Below, one piece after another: positions 9,877 through 19,073 of a DNA stretch of 64,000 nucleotides (within the stretch, counting starts at the first letter, position 1; the number at the start of each line of letters is the position of its first letter). The notes beneath the pieces are model-generated. The model was not told the origin of the DNA. It did not search any database and saw only the letters and a list, made by a program, of their open reading frames with translations. Source of the DNA: Thioclava sp. SK-1 (GTDB taxonomy: Bacteria > Pseudomonadota > Alphaproteobacteria > Rhodobacterales > Rhodobacteraceae); NCBI RefSeq assembly GCF_001705665.1, contig NZ_MDHA01000032.1:372001-436000 (forward strand), given 5' to 3'. The position numbers were made by a program, and so were the translations under genes.

Positions 9877-10719
9877 ATGGCGCGCATCGGATCTGCGGCT
9901 TCGAAAGTCGGATATCTTGTAGTCATGGCAGCGTTGGCGGGATGCGCAGGCGAGCCCGCGCCGAATTTTGAAGATTTCACTGCTGAGCAAATTTATGAAC
10001 GTGGCGAATATGAACTGGAAGTGGGCAATCCCCGCCGCCCAGATCAGGCGCTGTCGTATTTCCAAGAGGTAGAGCGGCTTTACCCCTATTCGGAATGGGC
10101 CAAGCGCGCATTGATCATGCAGGCCTTTGCACAACACCGCTCCGGTGATTATGAAGAGGCGCGGTCCTCTGCGCAGCGTTTCTTGGACACATATCCAGGG
10201 TCTGAGGATGCACCTTATGCCAAATATCTGTTGGCTCTAAGCTATTATGATCAGATTGATGAGGTGGGCCGTGATCAGGGGCTGACCTTCCAGGCGCTGC
10301 AGGCGCTGCGCGATGTGATCGAACAATATCCCGACAGCGATTATGCCCGGTCCTCGATCTTGAAATTCGATCTTGCGTTCGACCATTTGGCTGCGAAGGA
10401 AATGGAAATTGGGCGGTATTACCTGAAAAAAGGGAATTACACCGCCGCGATCAATCGTTTCCGTGTGGTTGTGGAACAGTTTCAGACAACGACCCATACG
10501 CCTGAGGCGCTTCTGCGTCTGACCGAGGCTTATCTGGCGCTGGGAATCACTGATGAGGCGCAGTCGGCTGCGGCCATTTTGGGCCATAATTTCCAATCCT
10601 CACCGTTTTATGAGGATGCCTATAAGCTGCTGACCGCCAAAGGCCTGACGCCAGAGGGCAAGGGCGACAACTGGTTGAACCGAATCTATCGTCAGGTGGT
10701 TCGCGGCGAATGGCTGTAA
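9877..10719 (+). CDS. bamD: Outer membrane assembly lipoprotein BamD
   Basis: A 280-residue lipoprotein of the BAM complex that folds outer-membrane beta-barrels. Signal peptide with lipobox LAGC, the lipidated residue being C23. The mature part is a run of TPR-like repeats: the first contains GNPRRPDQALSYFQEVERLYPYSEWAKRA-type helices, later ones the paired YPDSDYARSS and HTPEALLRLTEAYLALG segments. The ATG at 9877 follows AGGGCAGGG. It precedes recN by 24 bases, the usual order in this group. Confidence 0.94.
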   Translation: MARIGSAASKVGYLVVMAALAGCAGEPAPNFEDFTAEQIYERGEYELEVGNPRRPDQALSYFQEVERLYPYSEWAKRALIMQAFAQHRSGDYEEARSSAQRFLDTYPGSEDAPYAKYLLALSYYDQIDEVGRDQGLTFQALQALRDVIEQYPDSDYARSSILKFDLAFDHLAAKEMEIGRYYLKKGNYTAAINRFRVVVEQFQTTTHTPEALLRLTEAYLALGITDEAQSAAAILGHNFQSSPFYEDAYKLLTAKGLTPEGKGDNWLNRIYRQVVRGEWL

Positions 10720-10743
10720 CCCTGACTTTCGGAGCGTAAACTT

Positions 10744-12396
10744 ATGTTGCGCAGTCTAGAAATTCGCGACATGTTGATTGTCGAGCGGACAGAGCTGGAC
10801 TTTGGTCCGGGCTTGAACGTGCTTACCGGTGAAACCGGGGCGGGCAAATCGATCCTGCTGGATTGCCTTGGCTTCGTTTTGGGCTGGCGTGGCCGTGCGG
10901 AGCTGGTGCGCAAAGGGGCGGAGCAGGGCGAGGTAACGGCGGTGTTCGATGTGCCAGTGGGACATCCTGCGCGTGCTGTGTTGGAAGAAGCAGGTCTGCC
11001 CAGCGGAGCGGAGTTGATCTTGCGGCGGGTGAACCGCGCCGATGGTCGTAAAATCGCATTTATTAACGACCGGCGGGCCAGTGGAGATGTTCTGCGCAAG
11101 ATTTCGGTGTCTTTGGTGGAATTGCACGGTCAGCAAGACGACGGTGGGTTGCTGAACGAGCGCGGCCATCGCGCCCTTTTGGACGCATTTGCAGAGCATC
11201 ACGGGCTGTTATCCGCGCTAAAAGTGGCTTGGGGAGAACGCGCACAGGCGCGCCGTGCCCGCGATGCGGCGCAAAAGGCGTTGGATGCGGTGCGCGAAGA
11301 AGAAGACTTTCTGCGCCATGCCACGGCCGAGCTGGACAAGATGTCGCCTGAAAAAGGCGAGGAGGCGGAGCTGGACACCCGGCGCCGGCATATGCAGAAG
11401 GCAGAGAAAATTCGCACTGATGTTGCGCGGGCGTTGACCGCGCTCGGGCCCGAAGGCGCCGAGGGGCTGATGCGCGAAGCCGATCGTTGGCTGCAAGGCG
11501 CTTCGGATCGGGCGGATGGGACGCTTGACGAGCCGCTTAATGCGCTTGATCGGGCGTTGATTGAGCTGGGTGAAGCAGCGCAGGGTGTTGAAGAGGCGTT
11601 GCAGGGATTGAGCTTTGATCCCTATGAGCTGGAAGCTTGCGAAGAACGGCTGTTCGCGTTGAGGGCTTTGGCGCGCAAACATGGGCTTGCGGCCGATGAT
11701 CTGCCAGAGCTGTCGCAGACATTGCATGAACGTCTTGCGGCGCTGGATGCGGGCGAGGACCGGATCGTAGCGCTGGATGCTGCGGTAAAGGCGGCTGATG
11801 CAGCCTATATGGCACAGGCGCAGCGGGTGTCGGCATCGCGGTTGGAAGCGGCTGGCCGGTTAGATCAGGCTATGGCGGCAGAGCTTGCGCCGTTAAAAAT
11901 GGACCGCGCGGTGTTTGAAACCAAATTGGCACCCGGTGAACCGGGGCCGGAGGGTGTTGATCATGTCGCGTTTACTGTCGCAACCAATCCAGGCGCGCCG
12001 TCAGGGCCATTGAACAAGATCGCCTCGGGCGGGGAATTGTCGCGGTTTTTATTGGCGCTGAAAGTGGTGCTGTCACGTGGAGCCGATGCGCTGGTCATGA
12101 TCTTTGATGAAATTGACCGCGGTGTCGGCGGTGCGACGGCGGATGCGGTGGGGCGGCGTTTGGCAAAGGTTGCCGAAGCGGCGCAGGTCCTTGTTGTGAC
12201 GCATAGCCCGCAAGTTGCCGCGCGTGGGCGCGATCATTTCCGGGTACAAAAACAGGTGATTGACGGCATGACTTTGTCTGAGGTCGTCGAACTGAGCCGT
12301 GAGGAGCGCACCGACGAAATTGCCCGGATGATTTCAGGGGCAGAGGTGACGGATGCTGCGCGTGCTGCTGCCATGTCGCTTTTGGATGCGGGATAA
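10744..12396 (+). CDS. recN: DNA repair protein RecN
   Basis: A 550-residue SMC-like ATPase for double-strand break repair. Walker A GETGAGKS is at residues 29-36; the coiled-coil arms run roughly from 150 to 370 and are rich in A, E and R. The C-terminal head has the signature SGGELSRFLLALK and the Walker B/D-loop IFDEIDRGVGG, followed by the THSPQVAARG segment. Likely in one transcript with bamD. A GCCACCC/GGGTGGC hairpin (12410-12431) after the stop is a weak terminator candidate. Confidence 0.96.
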   Translation: MLRSLEIRDMLIVERTELDFGPGLNVLTGETGAGKSILLDCLGFVLGWRGRAELVRKGAEQGEVTAVFDVPVGHPARAVLEEAGLPSGAELILRRVNRADGRKIAFINDRRASGDVLRKISVSLVELHGQQDDGGLLNERGHRALLDAFAEHHGLLSALKVAWGERAQARRARDAAQKALDAVREEEDFLRHATAELDKMSPEKGEEAELDTRRRHMQKAEKIRTDVARALTALGPEGAEGLMREADRWLQGASDRADGTLDEPLNALDRALIELGEAAQGVEEALQGLSFDPYELEACEERLFALRALARKHGLAADDLPELSQTLHERLAALDAGEDRIVALDAAVKAADAAYMAQAQRVSASRLEAAGRLDQAMAAELAPLKMDRAVFETKLAPGEPGPEGVDHVAFTVATNPGAPSGPLNKIASGGELSRFLLALKVVLSRGADALVMIFDEIDRGVGGATADAVGRRLAKVAEAAQVLVVTHSPQVAARGRDHFRVQKQVIDGMTLSEVVELSREERTDEIARMISGAEVTDAARAAAMSLLDAG

Positions 12397-12454
12397 AGGG
12401 CCATAACGCGCCACCCTTTGCGTTGGGTGGCTGCGAAAAGCCCGTGTTATTTTT

Positions 12455-12480
12455 GGATATTTATAGCAAGATGAATGGGC
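12455..12480 (+). repeat. Dispersed intergenic repeat, copy 1
   Basis: GGATATTT-AT-AGCAAGATGAA-TGGGC lies between the convergent recN and NTF2-like genes. A near-identical element sits at 36103-36130 between two other convergent genes, also after a hairpin. I recall similar ATATTTTT...AGATGAA tails at gene ends in other Rhodobacterales genomes. Confidence 0.6.
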
Positions 12481-12521
12481 GCGGTTTTCACGCCTGGCCA
12501 ATGGGATCAGGCTGTTGGGCG

Positions 12522-12911
12522 CTATGCCTCGGGCACAAATTGTGCGGCGACGATTTCCCAGCCGTGATCATTCATCCCCAAAGTGGCGCAAAAAATTGCG
12601 CCGACCCGGCCAGCATCGGAGCCATCGGCATGGATCAGGCCCGACAGTACGAAACGTTGTTGCATCACCACGGCCTGTTGACCTACGGGGCGCAGTTTGC
12701 ATTTGCCTGTCACCAATCTGGCGCGTGAAAAAGCGCCGGAGAATTCGCCGGCCAGTAGTTCGGCAATATTTTGTTGCCCCGATGCAAGCCCGCCGGTCAG
12801 GCTGAGAAAATCGGCATCGGGAGCAAAGAGGCCGGCCAATGTGACGGCGTCGCGGCCCCCCCATGCTTTGGCAAAGACATGGGACAGATCATCTGGATGA
12901 GATAGGCTCAT
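12522..12911 (-). CDS. NTF2-like (SnoaL/DUF4440-type) protein
   Basis: A 129-residue protein with the cone-shaped NTF2-like fold pattern: helix SHPDDLSHVFAKAWGGRDAVTLAGLFAPDAD (described by its ends), then FLSLTGGLASGQQNIAELL and three strands ending WEIVAAQFVPE. It resembles the SgcJ/EcaC-type DUF4440 group; substrate unknown. The ATG at 12911 overlaps the stop of the upstream flavoenzyme gene in an ATGA, so it is almost certainly translationally coupled and may act on the same pathway. A longer frame to 13013 exists but runs into the neighbour. Confidence 0.8.
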   Translation of the reverse strand: MSLSHPDDLSHVFAKAWGGRDAVTLAGLFAPDADFLSLTGGLASGQQNIAELLAGEFSGAFSRARLVTGKCKLRPVGQQAVVMQQRFVLSGLIHADGSDAGRVGAIFCATLGMNDHGWEIVAAQFVPEA

Positions 12912-14305
12912 TCGGCTTCCTTTGTCGCGTGATTGGCATCGGGCACAAGCTTGCCGGGATTGAGGATATTTTGCGGGTCCAGCGCCTGTTTGATCAATGA
13001 CATAACCTGCCATCCCTGCCCATGCTCATCTGCCATATAGGCGCGTTTTCCGATGCCGATCCCATGTTCTCCGGTGATTGTGCCACCCATTTCGAGCGCA
13101 CGATGGGCCATTTTACTGGCCACGGCTTTTGCGCGTGTAAGTTCATCTGCCGAATTGGGGTCCAGCAGAAGAATCGCGTGGAAATTACCGTCACCGACAT
13201 GACCCAAGATTGGGCCTATCAGGCCTTCGGCGTCGATATCGGTGCGGGTTGCGGCCACGGCTTCGGCCAGGCGGGACATGGGCACACAGATATCGGTCAC
13301 CAGCCCGGTGCAGCCCGGGCGATGGGCAATACAGGCGGGGTAGGCGCCGTGACGCATGCGCCACAATCGATTGCGGTCCTCGGTCGTCGTGGCCCAGTTG
13401 AAATCTGCGCCGCCCATATCGGCCACGATCTCACCGAACCGTTCTGATTGCTCTGCTACGCCGGCGTCAGAGCCGTGAAATTCGATCATCAGATGGGGTT
13501 TTTCAGGCAAGCTGGTGCCATTGGCCTCATTGAAAATTTCTGCAATCTGCGCGTCGACGAACTCAATTCGGGCCATGGGAATGCCCATTTGAATGACGGC
13601 CTGGACGGTTTCCACGGCAGTGTCGAAATCGTCAAAGGCGCAGACGGCAGAAGAGATGGCCTCTGGTTGGCCATGCAGGCGCAGGGTAAGCTCTGTGATG
13701 ATTCCCAATGTGCCCTCAGACCCCAGCATTAACGCGGTTAAATCATAGCCTGCGGCGGATTTTGCCGCCCGAGATCCGGTGCGGATAATCCGGCCATCGG
13801 CCAGCACCACCTCAAGCGCGGTGGTATTTTCGCGCATTGAGCCATAGCGCACCGTGGTTGTTCCAGAGGCGCGGGTGGCCGCCATACCGCCCAAAGACGC
13901 ATTCGCCCCCGGATCGACGGGAAAGAACAGGCCAGTGGCACGTAGGTCTGTGTTTAGCTCTTCGCGCGTCAGGCCCGGTTGCACGCGCACCTGCATATCG
14001 TCCGCCATGACATCCAAGATCTTGTTCATCTTGGACATATTCAGGCTAAGGCCCCCGTGGATTGGCACGGCATGGGCCTCTAGCGACGTACCGGTCCCAT
14101 AGGCGGTGACGGGCATCTGATGGGCCGCGCAGATCTTCATAATCTGCGACACCTCTTGGGTGTCGATTGGCCAAGCCACCGCATCGGGCAGGGCGGGGGC
14201 AAACCACGTCTCATTTTGCCCGTGCTGCGTGCGCTCAGCGGTGGAGGTGCTAAGGCGCGTGCCAAGCAGGTTTTTCAAAGCGGTAATAGCGGCGTCATGG
14301 GGCAT
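12908..14305 (-). CDS. FAD-linked oxidase, D-lactate dehydrogenase/GlcD-like
   Basis: A 465-residue flavoenzyme of the VAO family. The FAD-binding PCMH domain (about residues 40-215) contains VTAYGTGTSLEAHAVPIHGG and DPGANASLGGMAATRASG; the C-terminal FAD oxidase domain ends with GTITGEHGIGIGKRAYM and LKQALDPQNILNPGKL, and the HVGDGNFHAIL metal-site motif is present. The set matches cytochrome-type D-lactate dehydrogenases and the GlcD subunit of glycolate oxidase. No GlcE/GlcF genes are nearby, which favours a stand-alone D-lactate (or other D-2-hydroxyacid) dehydrogenase. The ATG at 14305 has AAAGGAAC upstream; an open frame up to 14503 has no support. Confidence 0.87.
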   Translation of the reverse strand: MPHDAAITALKNLLGTRLSTSTAERTQHGQNETWFAPALPDAVAWPIDTQEVSQIMKICAAHQMPVTAYGTGTSLEAHAVPIHGGLSLNMSKMNKILDVMADDMQVRVQPGLTREELNTDLRATGLFFPVDPGANASLGGMAATRASGTTTVRYGSMRENTTALEVVLADGRIIRTGSRAAKSAAGYDLTALMLGSEGTLGIITELTLRLHGQPEAISSAVCAFDDFDTAVETVQAVIQMGIPMARIEFVDAQIAEIFNEANGTSLPEKPHLMIEFHGSDAGVAEQSERFGEIVADMGGADFNWATTTEDRNRLWRMRHGAYPACIAHRPGCTGLVTDICVPMSRLAEAVAATRTDIDAEGLIGPILGHVGDGNFHAILLLDPNSADELTRAKAVASKMAHRALEMGGTITGEHGIGIGKRAYMADEHGQGWQVMSLIKQALDPQNILNPGKLVPDANHATKEAE

Positions 14306-14329
14306 GATCAGTTCCTTTCGCCGGTCGTC

Positions 14330-14349
14330 TATGCCGCTGTTATGGCATA
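14330..14349 (-). promoter_or_regulatory. Inverted repeat upstream of the D-lactate dehydrogenase-like gene
   Basis: TATGCC-N8-GGCATA, perfect six-base arms, 25-44 bases before the minus-strand start at 14305. It could be an operator or a 5'UTR hairpin; no match to a regulator I know. Confidence 0.3.
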
Positions 14350-14462
14350 GGGAAGGCCGTTCTTTAGGTGGCAGGTGGAAATCTGCCGATATTGGAATTT
14401 TGTCAGGTTTCAGGGCGCTGACGCTGCGCAGCCTGTAATATATGTTGAATATGTGATACTGC

Positions 14463-16259
14463 TTACAGCGGTGCGCAGGCCTGTTGCAGCCATGTCCTTG
14501 CACGCGGGCTGAGCGTTGGTCCGATACGGTTCAAAACCTGTGCATGATAGTCGTTGACCCAGCGGCAATCCGCCGGGCCAAGAAGGTCCATATCGATCAG
14601 CCGTCGATCAATGGGCACCCATGTTAGGGTCTGGAATTGCATCATGTCACGCGGATCGCCCAGCGGTGGTGCGGGTTCTACCAACAAGAGGTTTTCAATA
14701 CGGATCCCGAAAGCGTTTTCCCGGTAATAGCCCGGCTCATTCGACAAAATCATGCCCGGTTGCAACGCCACATCAGAGGCGCGTGAAATCCGCGCCGGGC
14801 CTTCATGTACGCATAGGGCTGCGCCAACCCCGTGGCCTGTGCCGTGATCATAATCCAACCCGGCAGCCCAAAGTGATGCTCGCGCCAGCGCGTCCAGATC
14901 ACGCCCGGCAAGCCCCTTTGGAAAACGCGCGCGCGATAGGGCAATCATGCCTTTCAACACGCGGGTAAAGGGCATCACGGCCTGTGGGTCGGGGCTGCCA
15001 ATGGCCATTGTTCGGGTGATATCGGTCGTGCCATCACCATACTGGCCACCGCTGTCAACCAGCAACAGCTCGCCCGGGTGCACAGCGCGGTTGGTTTTCT
15101 CGGTCACGCGGTAATGCACGATGGCGCCGTTTGGCCCGGCGCCGCAAATAGTATCAAAGCTGATTTCCGTCAGGGCACCGGTGGCGCGGCGACAATTTTC
15201 CAGCCGTGTGACCACATCGATCTCGGTCAAGGTGCCGGTCGGGGCGTGATCGTCCAACCAGCATAAAAATTCAACCATCGCAGTGGCATCGCGCAGATGC
15301 GCGGCGTGCATCCCTGCGATTTCTGCCGTGTTTTTTATGGACTTGGGCAGAACACAGGGATCATCGGCCCAGCGGATCGCCGTTCCATCAGGCAAGGCGC
15401 GTGCCAATTGAACGGGGGCAGTGCCTGCGTCAATTTGCACCGTGCCTTGCAGCTGCGCGATAGCGGGCGCAAAATCCGTCATTGATCGCAATGTGACATC
15501 AGGCCCCAGATGCGCCAACACCGCATCATCAAATTTTTCAGCCGCTGCAAACAGAGTCACTTTTGCATCATTATGAAGCAGTGCGAAACATTGCACCAAG
15601 GGGTTACGAGGAATATCCGCGCCACGAATGTTCAAAAGCCAACAAATTGAATCTGGCTGGGTTAAGACAGCGGTTGTCACCTGATCGCGGCACAGATTGC
15701 GCGCCAGACGGGTGCGTTTCTTGGTGCTGTCCTCCCCGGCAAGGGCGGCGGGGTGAATGCGTGCCGGCGCCGCAGGTGGGGCGGGGCGGTCGTGCCAGAT
15801 AGCGTCGACAAGATTTTCGGTGGGCACCAATGTGATGTCGCTTTGGGTCAATGCCTGTTCCATGGCATCAATCTCGCGCCGGGTGTGCAGCCAAGGGTCG
15901 AACCCGACCTTGGCGCCAGCGGTTAAATGCTGTGCCAGCCACGGGCCGGGCCGGGTGGCGGGCCAATCAATGGGGGTGAACTGTGCCAGGTCGACTTCGG
16001 TTCGCACCTGCACCTTATAGCGCCCGTCAATAAAGACACCGGCGTGATCTTTCAGCGCGATACAAAATCCCGCAGATCCGGTGAACCCGGTCAACCACGC
16101 TAACCGCGCATCGCTGTCAGCAACATATTCCCCCTGATGCGCATCGGCACGCGGGATAATGAACCCATCCAACCCCTGCTGTGCCAATTGTGCGCGCAGC
16201 ACCGCAAGGCGCGCAGCCCCCAAGGCAGGATCGGTCTTTACGCTGAAATCTTGAAACAT
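14463..16259 (-). CDS. Xaa-Pro aminopeptidase (aminopeptidase P, M24B), three-domain type
   Basis: A 598-residue cytoplasmic metallopeptidase that removes N-terminal residues before proline. Two creatinase-like N-terminal domains (about 1-300) precede the pita-bread catalytic domain. Metal ligands visible: Asp pair in LLVDSGGQYGDGTTDITRT, His in HGTGHGVGAALCVHEGP, Glu in SNEPGYYRENAFGIRIENLL. The length and C-terminal extension are those of the eukaryote-like long form rather than the 440-residue E. coli PepP. Its ATG overlaps the cobT stop by one base (TAATG), so the two are likely co-translated. Confidence 0.93.
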   Translation of the reverse strand: MFQDFSVKTDPALGAARLAVLRAQLAQQGLDGFIIPRADAHQGEYVADSDARLAWLTGFTGSAGFCIALKDHAGVFIDGRYKVQVRTEVDLAQFTPIDWPATRPGPWLAQHLTAGAKVGFDPWLHTRREIDAMEQALTQSDITLVPTENLVDAIWHDRPAPPAAPARIHPAALAGEDSTKKRTRLARNLCRDQVTTAVLTQPDSICWLLNIRGADIPRNPLVQCFALLHNDAKVTLFAAAEKFDDAVLAHLGPDVTLRSMTDFAPAIAQLQGTVQIDAGTAPVQLARALPDGTAIRWADDPCVLPKSIKNTAEIAGMHAAHLRDATAMVEFLCWLDDHAPTGTLTEIDVVTRLENCRRATGALTEISFDTICGAGPNGAIVHYRVTEKTNRAVHPGELLLVDSGGQYGDGTTDITRTMAIGSPDPQAVMPFTRVLKGMIALSRARFPKGLAGRDLDALARASLWAAGLDYDHGTGHGVGAALCVHEGPARISRASDVALQPGMILSNEPGYYRENAFGIRIENLLLVEPAPPLGDPRDMMQFQTLTWVPIDRRLIDMDLLGPADCRWVNDYHAQVLNRIGPTLSPRARTWLQQACAPL

Positions 16260-18127
16260 TACGAGACCCTACGCATTCCCAAACTTCTGGCGCGTTTGCG
16301 CGGGTCGGCGTCAAACAGGCCGGCAAGCTGTTCGGTCATCACGCCTGCCAACTCCTCTGCGTCGGTGATTTTGACCGCACGCTCATAGTATTTGGTGACA
16401 TCATGGCCGATGCCAACCGCGATCAGTTCGACTGCGCGACGCTTTTCGACCATGGCAATCACATCATGCAAATGCTTGTCCAGATAATTGGCCGGGTTGA
16501 CCGACAGGGTGGAATCATCCACTGGCGCGCCATCTGAAATCACCATCATGATCTTGCGCGCCTCTGGCCGATTCAACATCCGCTTATGCGCCCATTCAAG
16601 CGCCTCGCCATCGATGTTTTCTTTCAGTAGGCCTTCTTTCAGCATCAGGCCCAGATTAGGGCGCGCGCGCCGCCATGGGGTATCTGCACGTTTGTAAATG
16701 ATATGGCGCAGATCGTTCAAACGCCCGGGCTGATGGGGTCGTCCCTCTGACAGCCATTTTTCACGCGATTGGCCACCCTTCCATGCACGGGTGGTAAAGC
16801 CCAAAATTTCAACCTTGACGTTGCAGCGCTCCAGCGTGCGGGCCAGAACATCGGCACAGATCGCCGCAATCGAGATTGGCCGCCCACGCATCGAGCCGGA
16901 ATTATCCAGCAACAACGTCACGACTGTATCGCGGAATTCGGTGTCATGTTCGATTTTGAACGACAGTGGCATGGTCGGGTTGGCCACCACGCGGGCCAAA
17001 CGTCCGGCGTCCAGAATGCCTTCCTCGCGATCGAATTCCCATGACCGGTTTTGCTGTGCCTGCAAGCGGCGCTGTAACTTATTCGCCAAGCGCGAAACAG
17101 CACCTTTCAGCGGTTCCAGCTGCTGATCCAAATAGGCCCGCAAACGTTCCAGCTCAGCGGGTTCTGCCAGATCTTCAGCGGCGATTTCCTCATCGAAGTC
17201 AATGGCATAGATCTTATAGCTTGGATCCGCCTCTGACGCGGCAGGTGGCGGCGCCTCCGAGGCCTGATCGGCCTCTGGCATATCCACCTCGTCACCGGCA
17301 TCCTGATCGGCCAGATCTTCGGTTGAAACCGAAGTTTGCTGCTGATCTTGTTGCTGCTCTTGGGCCTGTTCGGGCTGCGCTTCGGTGTCACGGTCCTCTT
17401 GTTCGCCGGTTTCCTCTTGCTCTCCGCGATCATTTTCGGGTGCGGCCTCTTCGGGATCGCCCTCATCGCCATCGCTTTCGTCGGGGTCATCACCCAGCTG
17501 ATCACCATACCCCAGATCCGAGATGATCTTGCGCGACAGCCGTGCGAAATTCGCCTGCGAGGCGAGCACATCTTGTAAATCGCCCAGATCAACGCCGCTT
17601 TGTTCGATGAAGGGTTTCCACAGATCCAAAACATTTTGTGCCGATGTCGGCAGGTCGCGCCCCGTGGCCAATTGACGGATCAGATAGCCGGCGGCGGCGG
17701 GCAGCGGGGCTTCGGCCTGATTGCGGATCTGGCCATAGCCTTTGCGGTCCGCCTCATAGGCCAGTTTCGCGTCGGTATTGGTCAGCGTGCCGGGCATATC
17801 ACGCGCGCCAAGCGCCTCGCAACGTGCAGCTTCCATCGCCTCGTAAAGTGAGGCCGCCATTTCGCCTTGCGGGCGATAGCGGTTGTGCGTTGCCTCATTG
17901 TGATGACGGATACGCAAGGCCAATGCGTCGGCGGTGCCGCGCGCCAAAAGCACCTCATTTCGGGTCATACGGCGCGACACTTGCGGCAGGCGCATCGTGT
18001 CACCCGACTGCCCCGAAGGATCAACGGTGTAATTCACTGTCAGCTCCGGCCGATCTGCCATTGTTTTGGTGGCTTCAGCGAGGGCTTTTTTGAACGGATC
18101 GGCGGGGTTGTCGTTGGGCTTGCTCAT
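16259..18127 (-). CDS. cobT: Aerobic cobaltochelatase subunit CobT
   Basis: A 622-residue subunit of the CobN-CobS-CobT chelatase that inserts Co into hydrogenobyrinate a,c-diamide. It has an N-terminal helical domain (1-205), a very acidic and Gln-rich linker (about 210-300, rich in D, E, Q) and a C-terminal von Willebrand A domain (about 400-620) with an intact MIDAS, D408-x-S410-x-S412 in [11 protein letters not shown]. The ATG at 18127 is preferred to a TTG at 18151. CobT and CobS form the AAA+ motor; cobN is not in this window. cobS lies upstream but is separated by two small genes and a terminator. Confidence 0.95.
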   Translation of the reverse strand: MSKPNDNPADPFKKALAEATKTMADRPELTVNYTVDPSGQSGDTMRLPQVSRRMTRNEVLLARGTADALALRIRHHNEATHNRYRPQGEMAASLYEAMEAARCEALGARDMPGTLTNTDAKLAYEADRKGYGQIRNQAEAPLPAAAGYLIRQLATGRDLPTSAQNVLDLWKPFIEQSGVDLGDLQDVLASQANFARLSRKIISDLGYGDQLGDDPDESDGDEGDPEEAAPENDRGEQEETGEQEDRDTEAQPEQAQEQQQDQQQTSVSTEDLADQDAGDEVDMPEADQASEAPPPAASEADPSYKIYAIDFDEEIAAEDLAEPAELERLRAYLDQQLEPLKGAVSRLANKLQRRLQAQQNRSWEFDREEGILDAGRLARVVANPTMPLSFKIEHDTEFRDTVVTLLLDNSGSMRGRPISIAAICADVLARTLERCNVKVEILGFTTRAWKGGQSREKWLSEGRPHQPGRLNDLRHIIYKRADTPWRRARPNLGLMLKEGLLKENIDGEALEWAHKRMLNRPEARKIMMVISDGAPVDDSTLSVNPANYLDKHLHDVIAMVEKRRAVELIAVGIGHDVTKYYERAVKITDAEELAGVMTEQLAGLFDADPRKRARSLGMRRVS

Positions 18128-18217
18128 GTCCAAGATAAAGCACTGGTGCAAGCGGGCCGCAAGTAGGGAATGTGGTGATCACGCATGCTGTTACCCGGTT
18201 CGCGTGATGTGGGCGGC

Positions 18218-18604
18218 CTACGACATCAGCATCGACACGCAGTCATTGATCAGGTGCGCAGCGCGACGCTGGGCCCATTGCGCCTGTCGTGGATCCTTTG
18301 AAAATCGCGCCGCGCGCAAAAGCCGGGCATGGGCCAATCGCGCTTCAACGCGCAAGGTCAAGCGGGCACGGCCATTTTCCGGATTTGCGACCGCCAGCAG
18401 CAATTCCTCCATTGCTGCGTGACTTTTGCGCAGTTGGTCTGTCTGCGGCGTGTCCCACAGGCTTTCGTCTTGCAATTGCGCGGTCAGTCGACCGGTGCAG
18501 GTGGCAAAGACCCGCTCCAGCTCTGCGATTTCGGCGGCGCGGATGGGCGCGGCAGACAGGCACAGGGCAAGAAAGCAGATGAACCATCGGGAGAAGAAGC
18601 ACAT
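18218..18604 (-). CDS. Small exported protein of unknown function
   Basis: A 128-residue protein with a clear signal peptide (MCFFSRWFICFLALCLSAAPIRAA, cleavage after about residue 23 in AxA). The mature part is helical, charged, and has two cysteines (in FATCTGR and LINDCVSM) that could pair in the periplasm. The start has a strong GGAGGG upstream. I do not recognise the family. It lies between cobS and cobT, which hints at nothing more than co-location; it could simply be a roseobacter orphan. Confidence 0.65.
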   Translation of the reverse strand: MCFFSRWFICFLALCLSAAPIRAAEIAELERVFATCTGRLTAQLQDESLWDTPQTDQLRKSHAAMEELLLAVANPENGRARLTLRVEARLAHARLLRAARFSKDPRQAQWAQRRAAHLINDCVSMLMS

Positions 18605-18657
18605 AATGAAACCCTCCCACAGGAAGATTTCAAAATTCTGAATGCACGCATGGCGTG

Positions 18658-18966
18658 TTATTCTCGACGCTCAGTTGTGCTGTTTTTCGTCATCAAAATT
18701 GCCTTGTCACAACTGCGCACAGTGCGTGGCATCTGCGTGACATGGGGTGATAGGATCACGCGTAGCGCGCCACTATGGGGTGTGGTGTAATTGCGCAGGG
18801 CTTGCACGGCAAGCGCGTGTTCCTCTGCGCGGTCGGGCCGGCCTTCATAGATCCGGACACAGTTGCGCAGAACCTTGCGCGCCGTCAAAGGAGACCGGCT
18901 GATACAGGCGGTTAAAAACACGCAGCACAGCGTCAATAAAATCGTGGAACGTAGAATATGATGCAT
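18658..18966 (-). CDS. Small putative lipoprotein of unknown function
   Basis: A 102-residue protein beginning MHHILRSTILLTLCCVFLTAC, with a lipobox LTAC (lipidated C21). The rest is basic and Arg/Ala-rich with two further cysteines (RNCVRIYEG, RSCDKAIL). A longer start at 19044 would bury the signal. The Shine-Dalgarno is weak, so the start and even the gene are less sure than its neighbour. Its position directly after the cobS terminator means it needs its own promoter. Confidence 0.5.
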   Translation of the reverse strand: MHHILRSTILLTLCCVFLTACISRSPLTARKVLRNCVRIYEGRPDRAEEHALAVQALRNYTTPHSGALRVILSPHVTQMPRTVRSCDKAILMTKNSTTERRE

Positions 18967-19023
18967 GGGCGCAATCTGCGCTGCAAATCTTGCCAAAAGC
19001 TGAATGGAGAACAGCGGCAAAAT

Positions 19024-19051
19024 AAAAGGCGCACCGTCTGGCACGCCTTTT
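19024..19051 (-). terminator. Intrinsic terminator after cobS
   Basis: On the minus strand AAAAGGCG pairs with CGCCTTTT (19044-19051 with 19024-19031), followed by ATTTT. It lies between the cobS stop (19074) and the lipoprotein, so cobS and cobT are probably separate transcripts. Confidence 0.75.
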
Positions 19052-19073
19052 GCATTCGGTCATAAATTCGGCG

